DNA from: Asanoa sp. WMMD1127 | Lineage (GTDB): Bacteria; Actinomycetota; Actinomycetes; Mycobacteriales; Micromonosporaceae | Reading direction: 5' to 3' | Assembly: GCF_029626225.1 (NCBI RefSeq) | Contig: NZ_JARUBP010000001.1 | Coordinates: forward strand, 6,138,001-6,202,000 | Length of the DNA: 64,000 nt | Translations under genes and position numbers: made by a program | In this document: in pieces, positions 18,304-27,328 of the stretch | How the letters are laid out: each line of letters opens with the position of its first letter | Numbering within the stretch: position 1 is the first letter of the stretch | Notes under the pieces: generated by a model | Database searches by the model: none | What the model was told of the DNA's origin: nothing | Seen by the model: only the letters and a program-made list of their open reading frames with translations

Positions 18304-19536
18304 ATGGCACCCAAGGTCCTCGCGATGGTTCTCGCCGGCGGTGAGGGCAAGCGCCTGATGCCGCTGACCGCCGACCGCGCCAAGCCCGGCGTCCCGTTCG
18401 GCGGCATCTACCGGATGATCGACTTCGTTCTGTCGAACCTGGCCAACGCCGGCTATCTCAAGATGGTCGTGCTGACCCAGTACAAGTCGCATTCGTTGGA
18501 CCGGCACATCACCAAGACCTGGCGGATGTCGAACCTGCTCGGCAACTACGTGACCCCGGTGCCGGCGCAGCAGCGCCTCGGCCCGCGCTGGTTCGCGGGG
18601 TCGGCCGACGCGATCTACCAGAGCCTCAACCTGGTGCACGACGAGAAGCCCGACTACGTGATCGTCTTCGGCGCCGACCACATCTACCGCATGGACCCGG
18701 CGCAGATGGTCAGGCAGCACATCGACTCGGGCGCCGACGTGACCGTGGCCGGGATCCGGCAGCCGATCTCCATGGCCGACCAGTTCGGCGTGATCGAGGT
18801 GGCCGGCGACGGCAAGCGGATCCAGGCGTTCCGCGAGAAGCCCACGGACGCCCGCGGCCTGCCGGACGCGCCCGACGAGATCTTCGCCTCGATGGGCAAC
18901 TACGTGTTCACCGCCGAGGCGCTGATCGACGCGGTGACCCGCGACGCGCAGAACCCGTCGAGCAAGCACGACATGGGCGGCAACATCATTCCCATGCTGG
19001 TCGAGAAGCAGGCGGCCAACGTCTACGACTTCGCCGACAACGCGGTGCCGGGCAGCACCGAACGCGACCGCGGCTACTGGCGCGACGTGGGGACGCTGGA
19101 CTCGTTTTACGACGCCCACATGGACCTGATCTCGATCCATCCGGTGTTCAACCTCTACAACTTCGAGTGGCCGATCTACACCGACTACATGCCGTGGCCG
19201 CCGGCGAAGTTCGTGCACGGCTGGCAGGAGCGCGTCGGCCGGGCGGTCGGCTCGATGGTCTCGCCCGGCGCGGTGATCTCCGGGTCGCTCGTCGAGAACT
19301 CCGTCGTCTCGCCCAACGTCAAGGTCCACTCGTGGGCACACGTGTCCGGTTCGGTGCTCATGGAAGGCGTCGACATCGGCCGACACGCCGTGGTCCGCAA
19401 CGCGATCCTCGACAAGAACGTCGTGGTCCCCGAGGGCGCCGAGATCGGCGTGGATCTGGAGCGCGACCGCCGCCGCTTCACGGTCTCCGACAACGGGATC
19501 GTGGTGATCGGCAAGGGCCAGCGGGTCGAGGGCTGA
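18304..19536 (+). CDS. glgC: Glucose-1-phosphate adenylyltransferase
   Basis: This 410-aa ADP-glucose pyrophosphorylase catalyses ATP + glucose-1-P to ADP-glucose + PPi, the committed step of glycogen synthesis. The pyrophosphorylase loop is [34 protein letters not shown] and [10 protein letters not shown] are catalytic and metal-site regions, and the C-terminal left-handed beta helix ends the protein. It starts at ATG 18304, divergent from glgM. It supplies ADP-glucose to GlgM. Confidence 0.96.
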   Translation: MAPKVLAMVLAGGEGKRLMPLTADRAKPGVPFGGIYRMIDFVLSNLANAGYLKMVVLTQYKSHSLDRHITKTWRMSNLLGNYVTPVPAQQRLGPRWFAGSADAIYQSLNLVHDEKPDYVIVFGADHIYRMDPAQMVRQHIDSGADVTVAGIRQPISMADQFGVIEVAGDGKRIQAFREKPTDARGLPDAPDEIFASMGNYVFTAEALIDAVTRDAQNPSSKHDMGGNIIPMLVEKQAANVYDFADNAVPGSTERDRGYWRDVGTLDSFYDAHMDLISIHPVFNLYNFEWPIYTDYMPWPPAKFVHGWQERVGRAVGSMVSPGAVISGSLVENSVVSPNVKVHSWAHVSGSVLMEGVDIGRHAVVRNAILDKNVVVPEGAEIGVDLERDRRRFTVSDNGIVVIGKGQRVEG

Positions 19537-19631
19537 GGGGGCCGCCCCGAGCGAAACAGACAAGGGCCACAGGGCGAACATTCCTCGTCCTCGACGCGAC
19601 GCGGGCCGACGACCCGACTACGGTGGAGATC

Positions 19632-22502
19632 ATGGCTGAGGTCGATCCCGCGCCGACGACGAACCCTGCCGCCGGGGCTTCCCGGCCGCCGGCCGAGAGC
19701 GCCCGCCCGGCGCCCAAACCGGGCCCACCCGGCGCCAGACCGGCCGCCCCGAAGCCCGGCCCGCCCGCGGACGCCAAGCCCGCGCCACCTGCGGCGAAGC
19801 CCGGCCCGCCCCCGGACGCCAAGCCCGCTCCGGCCGCGGCCAAGCCCGCTCCGGCCGCGGCCAAGCCCGCTCCGGCCGCGGCCAAGCCCGGTCCGCACGC
19901 CGCCAAGCCCGCGGCGCCCGCGCCGAAGCCGGGTCCGCCGGCGGCCAAGCCGGCGTTGATCTACAGCAGCTCCACCCCCGCGGAGCCGGCCAAGCCTGGG
20001 TCGGCGACGCCGGCCTCGCCGAAGCCGGGGCCGGCGGCGGCGAAGCCGGAAGGCTCCGAGCCCGCGCCGGGCTCGGCGAAGCCGGCCGACCCGGCGGCCG
20101 AGGCGCCCTCCGCGGACACCACCGCGGCGCCCGCGCCCGCTCCGCCGGCCGCCCCTCCGCCGGCGCCTGCGGCCGAGTCGCCGGCCGCTACTTCTGCGGC
20201 CGAGTCGCCGGCCGCCGCTCCCGCGACTCCGACTCCTTCGGCGGCTCCCTCGGCATCGCCGGCCGCTGTTCCCGCGACTCCCGCAGCTGCGCCGGTTCCT
20301 GCTGGTTCGCCTGCCGACGCTGCGGCGGCGCCTGCGGCGACCGCGGCTGACCCGGCTCCTGCGGGGCCCGCGACTTCAACGGCTCCTGCCGCTTCGCCTC
20401 CTGCGGCTCCTGCTCCTGTCGCGTCGCCCGCCCCCGCCTCGACGGCGACGGCGACCGCGGCGCCCGCTGACGCGGACTTCGCGGACGCGCCGGCGGAGGC
20501 GCCGCGCTCCGGCAGGCAGGCGCCGGTCGAGCCCGACCCGGCCGACGGCCGGATCCCGATCGACGAGGTCGGCCCGTCGGTGAGCTGCGGCAAGTACCCG
20601 GCCAAGGCGGTCGTCGGCGAGATCGTCCCGGTCTCGGCCACCGTGTTCCGCGAAGGTCACGACGCCGTCGGCTGCAACGTGGTGTGGCGGGATCCGAGCG
20701 GCGCTGAGGGGCCGTTCACCCGGATGACCCCCGGCGCCACCGGCACCGACCGCTGGCACGCCGCCTTCACCCCCGACTCCGTCGGCGAGGGCAGCTTCGT
20801 GATCGAGGCGTTCAGCGACCCGTACCTCAGCTGGCGCAGCGCCGTCGACAAGAAGATCGCCGCCGGGCAGGACGTCACCGACCTAGCCAACGACCTCGTC
20901 GAGGGCGCGGCTCTGCTCGACCGGGCCGCGGAGGGCGTGCCCGACGACCAGCGCTCGCGCGTCACCAAGGCGGCCGAGGCGCTGCGGGCCGACGACCTGC
21001 CCCTCGGCGTGCGGGTGTCCCCGGCGCTCGGCCTGCAGGACCTGCTCTGGCAGCACCCCGTCCGTGAGCTCGTCACCGCGAGTGACGCGTACCCCGTCTG
21101 GGTCGATCGCAAGAAGGCCCTGTTCTCGGCCTGGTACGAGTTCTTCCCACGCTCCGAGGGCGCGGTCGTGGGCGACGGGCACAGCCGGCACGGCACGTTC
21201 ACGACCGCTCAGAACCGCCTGCCGGGTGTGGCGAAGATGGGCTTCGACGTGCTCTACCTGCCGCCGATCCACCCGATCGGCCGCGTCAACCGCAAGGGGA
21301 AGAACAACGCGCTGGTCGCGGAGGAGGGTGACGTCGGCTCGCCGTGGGCGATCGGGGCCGAGGAGGGCGGGCACGACGCGATCCACCCGGCGCTGGGCAC
21401 GCTCGACGACTTCCGGGCGTTCATCGCGAAGGCCGCCGAGCACGGGCTCGAGGTCGCGATGGACCTCGCCCTGCAGTGCGCGCCCGACCACCCGTGGGTC
21501 ACCGAGCATCCGGAGTGGTTCACGACCAGGGCCGACGGCACCATCGCGTACGCCGAGAACCCGCCGAAGAAGTACCAGGACATCTACCCGTTGAACTTCG
21601 ACAACGACCCCGAGGGGATCAAGCAGGAGATCCGGCGGGTCGTCCTGCACTGGGTCGAACAAGGCGTCAAGATCTTCAGGGTGGACAATCCGCACACCAA
21701 GCCGGTCAACTTCTGGCACTGGTTGATCGCGGAGGTCAAGGACGTCGATCCGGACGTGTTGTTCCTCGCGGAGGCGTTCACCCGCCCGGCGATGATGAAC
21801 GGGCTGGGCAAGATCGGCTTCAGCCAGTCGTACACCTATTTCACCTGGCGGACGACCGCCTGGGAGATGCGCGAGTACTGCGAGCAGCTGGTCGCGGCGG
21901 CCGACCACATGCGACCGAACTTCTGGCCGAACACGCCCGACATCCTGCACGAGAGCCTGCAGCACGGTGGTCCGCCGATGTTCAAGATCCGCGCGGTGCT
22001 GGCCAGCATGCTGATGCCGTCGTGGGGCGTCTACGCCGGCTACGAGCTGTTCGAGCACGTCGCGCGGCCCGGGGCGGAGGAATATCTCGACAACGAGAAG
22101 TTCCAGCTGCGGCCCCGGGACTGGGCCGGCGCCGAGGCCGCGGGCCGTTCCCTGGCCGGCTTCCTGGGCCGGCTCAACGCGGTCCGGCGCGCCAACCCGG
22201 CCCTGCACTGGCTGCGCAACCTGCGCTTCCACGAGATCGACAACCCGGCTCTGCTCTGCTGGTCCAAACGGGATCCGCGGGTCGACAACACCATCCTGGT
22301 CATCTGCTCGTTCGACTCGGGCGGGGTGCAGTGGGGAAACACCACGCTGGACATGCCGGCGCTCGGGATGGACTGGCACGAACGGTTCGTTGTTACGGAC
22401 CAGCTGACCGGGGGCACGTACGACTGGGGCCAGCGCAACGCGGTCCGGCTCGACCCGTTCCTCGAGCCGGCGCACATTCTCTCGGTGCGTCCGCGTCGGT
22501 GA
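19632..22502 (+). CDS. glgE: GlgE maltosyltransferase with long Ala/Pro/Lys-rich N-terminal extension
   Basis: The product is 956 aa. Residues from about 309 on match alpha-1,4-glucan:maltose-1-phosphate maltosyltransferase (GH13_3), which extends glucan from maltose-1-phosphate. FRVDNPHTKP holds the predicted nucleophile Asp685 and LAEAFTRP the acid/base Glu714; the 29-residue spacing equals that of known GlgE proteins. The first 300 or so residues are low-complexity Ala/Pro/Lys with repeats such as KPAPAAA and KPGPP, unlike the usual length of about 670 aa. ATG 19632 is the natural start, but one near residue 300 cannot be excluded. It is 95 bp downstream of glgC and 45 bp upstream of glgB. 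Confidence 0.93.
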   Translation: MAEVDPAPTTNPAAGASRPPAESARPAPKPGPPGARPAAPKPGPPADAKPAPPAAKPGPPPDAKPAPAAAKPAPAAAKPAPAAAKPGPHAAKPAAPAPKPGPPAAKPALIYSSSTPAEPAKPGSATPASPKPGPAAAKPEGSEPAPGSAKPADPAAEAPSADTTAAPAPAPPAAPPPAPAAESPAATSAAESPAAAPATPTPSAAPSASPAAVPATPAAAPVPAGSPADAAAAPAATAADPAPAGPATSTAPAASPPAAPAPVASPAPASTATATAAPADADFADAPAEAPRSGRQAPVEPDPADGRIPIDEVGPSVSCGKYPAKAVVGEIVPVSATVFREGHDAVGCNVVWRDPSGAEGPFTRMTPGATGTDRWHAAFTPDSVGEGSFVIEAFSDPYLSWRSAVDKKIAAGQDVTDLANDLVEGAALLDRAAEGVPDDQRSRVTKAAEALRADDLPLGVRVSPALGLQDLLWQHPVRELVTASDAYPVWVDRKKALFSAWYEFFPRSEGAVVGDGHSRHGTFTTAQNRLPGVAKMGFDVLYLPPIHPIGRVNRKGKNNALVAEEGDVGSPWAIGAEEGGHDAIHPALGTLDDFRAFIAKAAEHGLEVAMDLALQCAPDHPWVTEHPEWFTTRADGTIAYAENPPKKYQDIYPLNFDNDPEGIKQEIRRVVLHWVEQGVKIFRVDNPHTKPVNFWHWLIAEVKDVDPDVLFLAEAFTRPAMMNGLGKIGFSQSYTYFTWRTTAWEMREYCEQLVAAADHMRPNFWPNTPDILHESLQHGGPPMFKIRAVLASMLMPSWGVYAGYELFEHVARPGAEEYLDNEKFQLRPRDWAGAEAAGRSLAGFLGRLNAVRRANPALHWLRNLRFHEIDNPALLCWSKRDPRVDNTILVICSFDSGGVQWGNTTLDMPALGMDWHERFVVTDQLTGGTYDWGQRNAVRLDPFLEPAHILSVRPRR

Positions 22503-22547
22503 CACAGACCGCGCCGAAGGGCGTGGGGTGAGGTAGGGACTGACCAG

Positions 22548-24653
22548 ATGATGGACGAGCTGATCTCGGGCGCGACGCACGACCCGCACGCCACTCTCGG
22601 CGCGCATCCACGCGACGGGCGCACCACCATCCGGACGCTGCGCCGGGGCGCCGGCACGGTCACCGTCGTGGTCGGCGACGAACGGCACACCGCGTCGCGC
22701 GTACACCCGGATGGGGTTTTCGAGGTCGAGGTGCCGGGTGAGGTCGTCGACTACCGGATCGACGTCGACGGCCGGCTGGTCGACGACCCCTACCGGCACG
22801 GCCCGACGATCGGCGAGCTCGATCTGCACCTGATCAACGAGGGCCGGCACGAGAAGCTCTGGGACGCGCTCGGCTCGCACGCCCGCGACGGCGGCGTCTC
22901 GTTCACCGTGTGGGCGCCGAGCGCGCGCGGCGTGCGGGTGGTCGGCGACTTCACCGGCTGGGGCCCCTACGAGGGCTGGCCGATGCGCTCGATGGGCAGC
23001 AGCGGCGTCTGGGAGGTGTTCGTGCCGGGCGCGGCGGTCGGCGACCGCTACAAGTACCGGATCCTCGGCCGCGACGGCGTCTGGCGCGAGAAGGCCGACC
23101 CGATGGCCCGGCGCACCGAGATCCCGCCACGCACGGCCTCGGTCGTCGACGAGTCGTCGTACGACTGGAAGGACGCCGAGTGGATGTCGCGCCGCTCGTC
23201 GGCGAAGCCGCACCAGGAGGCGATGAGCGTCTACGAGGTGCACCTCGGCTCGTGGCGGCCCGGCCTGGGCTACCGGGAGCTGGCCGACCAGCTCACCGAA
23301 TACGTCGCGGAGATGGGCTTCACCCACGTCGAGTTCCTGCCGGTGATGGAGCACCCGTTCGGCGGCTCGTGGGGCTACCAGGTGACCGGCTACTTCGCGC
23401 CGACGGCGCGGTTCGGCGACCCCGACGACTTCCGCTACCTCGTCGACCGGCTGCACCAGTCGGGCATCGGCGTGCTGCTCGACTGGGTGCCGGCGCACTT
23501 CCCGCGCGACGAGTGGGCGCTGGCCCGGTTCGACGGGACGCCGCTCTATGAGCACGGCGACTGGCGGCGCGGCGAGCACCCCGACTGGGGCACCTACATC
23601 TTCGACTACGGGCGGCGCGAGGTGCGCAATTTCCTCGTCGCCAACGCGCTCTACTGGTGCGCGGAGTTCCACGTCGACGGGCTGCGGGTCGACGCGGTCG
23701 CCTCGATGCTCTACCTCGACTACTCGCGCGAGGAAGGGCAGTGGGAACCGAACCAGTACGGCGGCCGCGAGAACCTCGACGCGATCGGCTTCCTGCAGGA
23801 GACCAACGCGACCGTCTACAAGCACCACCCGGGCGTCGTGATGATCGCCGAGGAGTCGACAGCCTATCCGGGCGTCACCTGGCCCACGTCCGGTGGCGGG
23901 CTCGGGTTCGGCTTCAAGTGGAACATGGGCTGGATGCACGACACGCTGCTCTACACCTCGAAGGAGCCGGTGCACCGGCAGTACCACCACAACCAGGTGA
24001 CCTTCTCGATGGTGTACGCGTGGTCCGAGAACTACGTGCTGCCCATCTCGCACGACGAGGTCGTACACGGGAAGCGGTCGTTGCTGTCCAAGATGCCCGG
24101 TGACCTGTGGCAGCGCCTGGCCAACGTGCGGGCCCTGCTGGCGTTCATGTGGGCCCATCCGGGCAAGCAGCTGCTGTTCATGGGCTGCGAGCTCGGCGAC
24201 GACGAGGAGTGGAACGAGGAGCGGGGGCTCAACTGGGGCCTCACCTCGGATCCGCAGCGCTCCGGGCTGCAGCGGCTCGTGCGCGACATCAACCTCGTCT
24301 ACCGCGAGGCGCCGGAGCTGTGGTCGCAGGACACGACGCCGGCCGGGTTCCGCTGGATCGTGTCCGACGACGCGGCCAACAACACGCTGGCGTTCATCCG
24401 GCTGGCGCCGGACGGTTCGCCGCTGGTCTGCGTGGTCAACTTCGCGGCCGTGCCGCACGAGGACTACCGGATCGGCCTGCCGCGGGCCGGGGCGTGGGTC
24501 GAGGTGCTCAACACGGACGCGGCCGACTACGGCGGCTCAGGGGTGGGCAACATGGGCACCGTGACGACCGACGAGGTGCACTGGCACGGGATGCCGGTGT
24601 CGGCGAAGCTGCGGGTGCCGCCGCTTGGCGCGCTCTGGTTGCGACCCGCGTGA
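22548..24653 (+). CDS. glgB: 1,4-alpha-glucan branching enzyme
   Basis: This 701-aa GH13_9 enzyme introduces alpha-1,6 branches into the glucan made by GlgE. An N-terminal carbohydrate-binding module (CBM48; [18 protein letters not shown]) precedes the TIM barrel. The nucleophile is Asp382 in [14 protein letters not shown] and the acid/base is Glu435 in VMIAEES. The downstream [12 protein letters not shown] region carries the transition-state stabiliser. It starts at ATG 22548 and is followed by a strong terminator, making it the last gene of the pathway unit. Confidence 0.96.
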   Translation: MMDELISGATHDPHATLGAHPRDGRTTIRTLRRGAGTVTVVVGDERHTASRVHPDGVFEVEVPGEVVDYRIDVDGRLVDDPYRHGPTIGELDLHLINEGRHEKLWDALGSHARDGGVSFTVWAPSARGVRVVGDFTGWGPYEGWPMRSMGSSGVWEVFVPGAAVGDRYKYRILGRDGVWREKADPMARRTEIPPRTASVVDESSYDWKDAEWMSRRSSAKPHQEAMSVYEVHLGSWRPGLGYRELADQLTEYVAEMGFTHVEFLPVMEHPFGGSWGYQVTGYFAPTARFGDPDDFRYLVDRLHQSGIGVLLDWVPAHFPRDEWALARFDGTPLYEHGDWRRGEHPDWGTYIFDYGRREVRNFLVANALYWCAEFHVDGLRVDAVASMLYLDYSREEGQWEPNQYGGRENLDAIGFLQETNATVYKHHPGVVMIAEESTAYPGVTWPTSGGGLGFGFKWNMGWMHDTLLYTSKEPVHRQYHHNQVTFSMVYAWSENYVLPISHDEVVHGKRSLLSKMPGDLWQRLANVRALLAFMWAHPGKQLLFMGCELGDDEEWNEERGLNWGLTSDPQRSGLQRLVRDINLVYREAPELWSQDTTPAGFRWIVSDDAANNTLAFIRLAPDGSPLVCVVNFAAVPHEDYRIGLPRAGAWVEVLNTDAADYGGSGVGNMGTVTTDEVHWHGMPVSAKLRVPPLGALWLRPA

Positions 24654-24662
24654 TGTGTCAGT

Positions 24663-24690
24663 GGGGCCCCCGGATGCTTCCGGGGGCCCC
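24663..24690. terminator. Strong hairpin between glgB and the esterase gene
   Basis: GGGGCCCCCGGA and its exact complement form a 12-bp stem around loop TGCT, followed by TTG. It lies 9 bp after the glgB stop and 6 bp from the stop of the leftward esterase remnant, so it serves both directions. Confidence 0.85.
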
Positions 24691-24696
24691 TTGCTG

Positions 24697-25368
24697 TCAC
24701 CAGTTGAAGCCGGCGGCGTAGCTCACCTGGGCCAGGGCCGTCTGGCCGGCCGCGTTGGGGTGGAAGTAGTCCCAGCCGGAGACCTGGCTGAAGGCGAACG
24801 GGTAGTTGAAGACCGCGTTGCCGTCCCAGTCGCAGTTCGGGCCGTAGGCCGCGCAGGCCTGGGCGAGCTGGGTGTTGAAGTCGATCACCCGCTGGCGTAC
24901 GCGGTCGCGCCGGGCGGTGTCGGCCGCGGCCGTCGAGGTCGGGTTGGCCAGCATCGACCTGCAGATGCCGAAAAGCGACCAGGCTGTGCGGGCGCTGCCA
25001 CTGGTCCGGCCGACCTCCCAGAGCCGCTTGATGTCGGGGATGCTGATCACGGCGACCTTGGCGTTGGGCAGGCCGGCCTTGAGCGTGGCGAGGGCGGTGT
25101 CGATGTGGCCGCGGAACGTGCTCACCGCGGTCATCGAGCTCTCGGAGCTCGTGCAGGCGTCGTTGGCGCCGATCAGGATCGTGACGTACTGCGGCGCGCG
25201 GCCGACCGTCGCCGTGGCCTGCGCCGGCATGTCGTCGGCCTTGGCGCCGGACTCGGCCTGGTTGTAGTTGCGCCCGTTGATCGCGCTGTTCTTCGCGCGG
25301 ATCCGCAGGTAGTGGCTGTTGATGCCGGACTCGGAGCCGGTGCTGAACGACCGCGACGTGCAGTCGAA
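24697..25368 (-). pseudogene. SGNH/GDSL hydrolase, 5' end removed by prophage insertion
   Basis: The open frame runs leftward from codon 25368 to a TGA at 24697, but a TAG at 25369-25371 closes it on the 5' side with no start in place. What remains is the mature SGNH-esterase body: CTSRSFSTGS, block III as LIGANDACTSS, and block V as DYFHPNAAGQ with the catalytic Asp/His pair. The signal peptide, block I (GDS with the nucleophile Ser) and the region up to the first Cys are missing. An internal ATG at 25230 would still lack the nucleophile. The break coincides with the change from host to phage-type sequence, so the missing part should lie on the far side of the prophage. Confidence 0.85.
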
Positions 25369-25385
25369 CTAACATCTGGTGCCTG
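25360..25385. other. Prophage attachment junction (attL or attR side)
   Basis: The esterase frame stays intact up to 25368 and stops at 25369. To the right, sequence is less GC-rich, has phage-type promoters and carries a phage repressor gene. No tRNA gene lies here, so integration is into a protein gene, which is more typical of serine than tyrosine integrases. The exact core cannot be defined without the other junction. Confidence 0.6.
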
Positions 25386-25585
25386 ACCTGGACAAACGTA
25401 GCCCTTAAACGGTTACCGAGAGTGCCTCATACCGAGTGCAAACCGGGGCAGACCTGGACATGCTTAGGTTGGGAGCGATGGGGGTCCGTGACCGCATCGT
25501 GACCCGATGTCTGGCCGAAAGGATGATTGGGGCCGCGTGTCCGAATCTGTGGTTGAGTACGCTGGACATAGCTTCAACCGTGAGT

Positions 25586-25600
25586 CACAATCTAAGCATC
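25586..25600 (-). promoter_or_regulatory. Leftward copy of the AAGCTTrGrTTGGG motif in the repressor leader
   Basis: The spacer 25372-25636 has no gene. It holds a rightward motif copy at 25460-25476 (ATGCTTAGGTTGGGAGC) and this leftward copy (GATGCTTAGATTGTG on the - strand). Between them, GGTTGA/TCAACC forms a 6-bp inverted repeat at 25551-25579. These are plausible control elements for the repressor gene that follows. Confidence 0.4.
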
Positions 25601-25636
25601 ACCCACCGCGAGGGTGCCCACGAAGGAGTTTCAACG

Positions 25637-26122
25637 ATGCCTGCCCGTAGGGTTCTGCCGGACAACAGTGTCCTTGTGCAGCTCCGCCACGACGGATGGC
25701 AATACTCGGACATAGCAGCGCACTACGGGACGACGGAGAACGCGGTCTACCTCCGTCTCCGCCAGGCGAACGCGGTCAAGCCGCGCGCCCGGCACGATGA
25801 CTTCATTCCCTGGCGAGTGGCCAAGGAGCACACGTACGCACACCCGGCCCTGATGCTGCGTTACCTAGCTCAGCGCGAAGCCGGCGAGAGCCCCCTACCC
25901 CCGGCGAAGTCGAGGATGGTCGATAAGTGGCTACGGGGCATCCGGGAGAACGGGCTAGTCCTGTGCTACGACCGGGAGCAGCCACCGAACGACGCCTCCC
26001 CGAAGACGGGTGGCTTCTTCTACATGCGGCGTAGGCCAGAGGATGGCGACAACCTGATCAGACCCCCTGAGTTGGTCGAGGAGATCCGCGCAAGCGCCGG
26101 CCGCCACCGGGGCCGCGGGTAG
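25637..26122 (+). CDS. L5 gp71-like immunity repressor (stoperator-binding type)
   Basis: This 161-aa protein is chosen from ATG 25637 with GAAGGAG 8 nt upstream. An N-terminal helix-turn-helix is clear: LRHDGWQYSDIAAHYGTTEN then AVYLRLRQA. The remainder resembles mycobacteriophage L5 gp71 as I recall it: a Trp-rich segment, a WLRGIRENGLVLCYD core matching the L5 LRDNDLVLEFD region, then TGGFFYMRRRPEDGDNLIR matching GGGFRYVPR...LIR. L5 gp71 keeps the lysogen silent by binding many dispersed asymmetric sites. Here it is the first gene inside the attachment junction, and a repeated 10-bp site occurs throughout the phage. Identification is by remembered similarity, without alignment. Confidence 0.78.
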   Translation: MPARRVLPDNSVLVQLRHDGWQYSDIAAHYGTTENAVYLRLRQANAVKPRARHDDFIPWRVAKEHTYAHPALMLRYLAQREAGESPLPPAKSRMVDKWLRGIRENGLVLCYDREQPPNDASPKTGGFFYMRRRPEDGDNLIRPPELVEEIRASAGRHRGRG

Positions 26123-26138
26123 CGCGACCGACAGCGAG

Positions 26139-26170
26139 AGCCCTTCCGGGAGCCACCCGGGAGGGCTTTT
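26139..26170 (+). terminator. Rho-independent terminator after the repressor gene
   Basis: AGCCCTTCCGGG pairs with CCCGGGAGGGCT (one G-T pair) around a 5-nt loop and is followed by TTTT. It separates the repressor from the downstream early genes. Confidence 0.85.
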
Positions 26171-26221
26171 CGCTGGTCAGGGCCAGTGTCACGGCTCACT
26201 AGTGCCAAGTGTCGTACCCTC

Positions 26222-26305
26222 AAGCTATAGTTGGGAACGTAAGAGCGAAGGGGTCAGGCCCGCTACGGCGGGCCTTCCAAAGCCCCCGAAGCTTAGATTG
26301 GGAAA
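26222..26305 (+). promoter_or_regulatory. Two copies of the AAGCTTrGrTTGGGAA motif upstream of the whiB-like gene
   Basis: Copies lie at 26222-26238 (AAGCTATAGTTGGGAAC) and 26289-26305 (AAGCTTAGATTGGGAAA). The first contains TATAGT and the second TTAGAT, both plausible -10 hexamers. A short GGCCCGC/GCGGGCC hairpin separates them. The second copy ends only 15 bp before the whiB-like start. Confidence 0.5.
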
Positions 26306-26320
26306 CTCAGGAGGTGGCCG

Positions 26321-26803
26321 GTGTCAGACGGTAGCCCGTGCGAACGCAACCCGGAGCTTTGGTTCGCCAGTCGCGGTAAGGACGTTGAGGCCGCGAAAGC
26401 CGGGTGCGAGGAGTGCCCCCTGAGCCGGTACAACGCGTGCCGCGAAGAGGGCTGGAAGCATGAGTTCGGCGTCTTCGGTGGGCTGTCCCACGTCGACCGC
26501 CAGGCCATCGACCCTAAGCGTTGGAACGACATTCGGCTTGCCAACCGTCGCGACTCGAACGCCCGTGACGAGATGATCCGGGCTTCGGAAAACCTGGCCC
26601 GACTGGCGGGTGAACTTTCGGAGGATCAGCGCGGCGTGGCCCGTGGGATTCTTGCGACGGAACGGGATCGAGTTACCGCCGGGCAGCGAATGATGTCCGA
26701 GTTGGGAATGAACGCGTCCCAAGTCGCTTCTCTGTTCGGTGTTACCCGTGACTCGGTTTATCGGTGGGTGACGTGGGAGCGCCGCGGGGCGCGTGCGGCC
26801 TAG
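26321..26803 (+). CDS. WhiB-family iron-sulfur regulator with C-terminal helix-turn-helix
   Basis: This 160-aa protein starts at GTG 26321 after AGGAGGTGG. It has four WhiB cysteines (Cys7, 29, 32, 40; spacing CxxC then C) and the Wbl turn motif as GVFGGLS instead of G(V/I)WGG. Most Wbl proteins are 80-130 aa. Here a second region near the C-terminus, LGMNASQVASLFGVTRDSVY, looks like a helix-turn-helix, so iron-sulfur sensing and DNA binding may be joined. Phage WhiB proteins are known from mycobacteriophage TM4, where one interferes with host WhiB2 and superinfection. A regulatory role in host takeover or lysogeny is inferred. Confidence 0.85.
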   Translation: MSDGSPCERNPELWFASRGKDVEAAKAGCEECPLSRYNACREEGWKHEFGVFGGLSHVDRQAIDPKRWNDIRLANRRDSNARDEMIRASENLARLAGELSEDQRGVARGILATERDRVTAGQRMMSELGMNASQVASLFGVTRDSVYRWVTWERRGARAA

Positions 26804-26893
26804 CCGATCGGATGATGTGCGTTTCCGCACGTCAGCCCTAGTGTCTGCCTCACGTGTCAGCAAGGTTTCAGCCCGAACGGAGTACGGCCGAAA

Positions 26894-27256
26894 GTGAACA
26901 CCGAAGCACGCCTTGAACTGCCTACCGTCGACCTCACTTTGCCGTTTGTCCGGCTCGATGCCGGCGACGTGACGGAGCTTCGTGAGCTTGATGTCCTGAT
27001 CGACCTCCCTAACGTTCTCTCCCTCGTCCGCTTCCATTTCCGGAGCGGAACGGGGTTCGAGATGATCTCATCCGGCATGTGCGACGGTGAGGACTACAAC
27101 GCCGCCGTAACCGCCATGGAGGGCGCAAAGCTGATCGCGGTCAACTCCCACGGAGTGAACGGCTTCGGCGAGCCCATGAACCGCTCTTGGTATTGGGCCG
27201 ACACCGGCACCCCCGATCACATCCGCGTGATGCGGCAGCAGCTCCGCCCGTACTGA
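26894..27256 (+). CDS. Hypothetical phage protein
   Basis: A GTG at 26894 opens a 120-aa soluble protein with alternating beta-like hydrophobic stretches and no known motif. It is preceded by the TGTCAGCAAGG leader element (26855-26865), as in the small-gene array, and followed by its own terminator, so it is an individually transcribed unit. Confidence 0.65.
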   Translation: MNTEARLELPTVDLTLPFVRLDAGDVTELRELDVLIDLPNVLSLVRFHFRSGTGFEMISSGMCDGEDYNAAVTAMEGAKLIAVNSHGVNGFGEPMNRSWYWADTGTPDHIRVMRQQLRPY

Positions 27257-27266
27257 CACTTGAGGG

Positions 27267-27292
27267 AGGCCCCCGACCGGGGCCTTTCTTTA
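27267..27292 (+). terminator. Rho-independent terminator
   Basis: AGGCCCC pairs with GGGGCCT, followed by TTCTTTAA, just past the stop of the 120-aa gene. The next motif copy (27300-27316) follows at once. Confidence 0.75.
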
Positions 27293-27299
27293 AGCCCTC

Positions 27300-27316
27300 A
27301 AGCTTAGATTGGGAAC
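27300..27316 (+). promoter_or_regulatory. AAGCTTAGATTGGGAAC motif before the Cas4-like gene
   Basis: The 17-bp motif AAGCTTAGATTGGGAAC lies directly between a terminator and GGGAGG, the ribosome-binding site of the next gene. It is likely to be the promoter, or part of it, for the operon that begins at 27329. Confidence 0.5.
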
Positions 27317-27328
27317 CTTGGGAGGTAG

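Noticed and set aside
19790-19895. CRISPR-like or mobile repeat in glgE
   Set aside because: The repetition is a coding Ala/Pro/Lys repeat in frame with GlgE and has no spacers.
20883-24458. A 1191-aa open frame antisense to glgE and glgB
   Set aside because: It is an effect of high third-position GC. The sense genes carry full catalytic motifs, while the antisense product is low-complexity Arg/Val/Asp with no domain.
24527-25375. A 282-aa leftward frame as the esterase gene
   Set aside because: It is in the wrong frame: only the frame ending at 24697 contains the GAND and DYFHP blocks.
25360-25640. A tRNA gene as attachment site
   Set aside because: No cloverleaf or CCA-proximal TTCGAATC-type arm could be drawn at the junction; the interrupted gene is the SGNH esterase.
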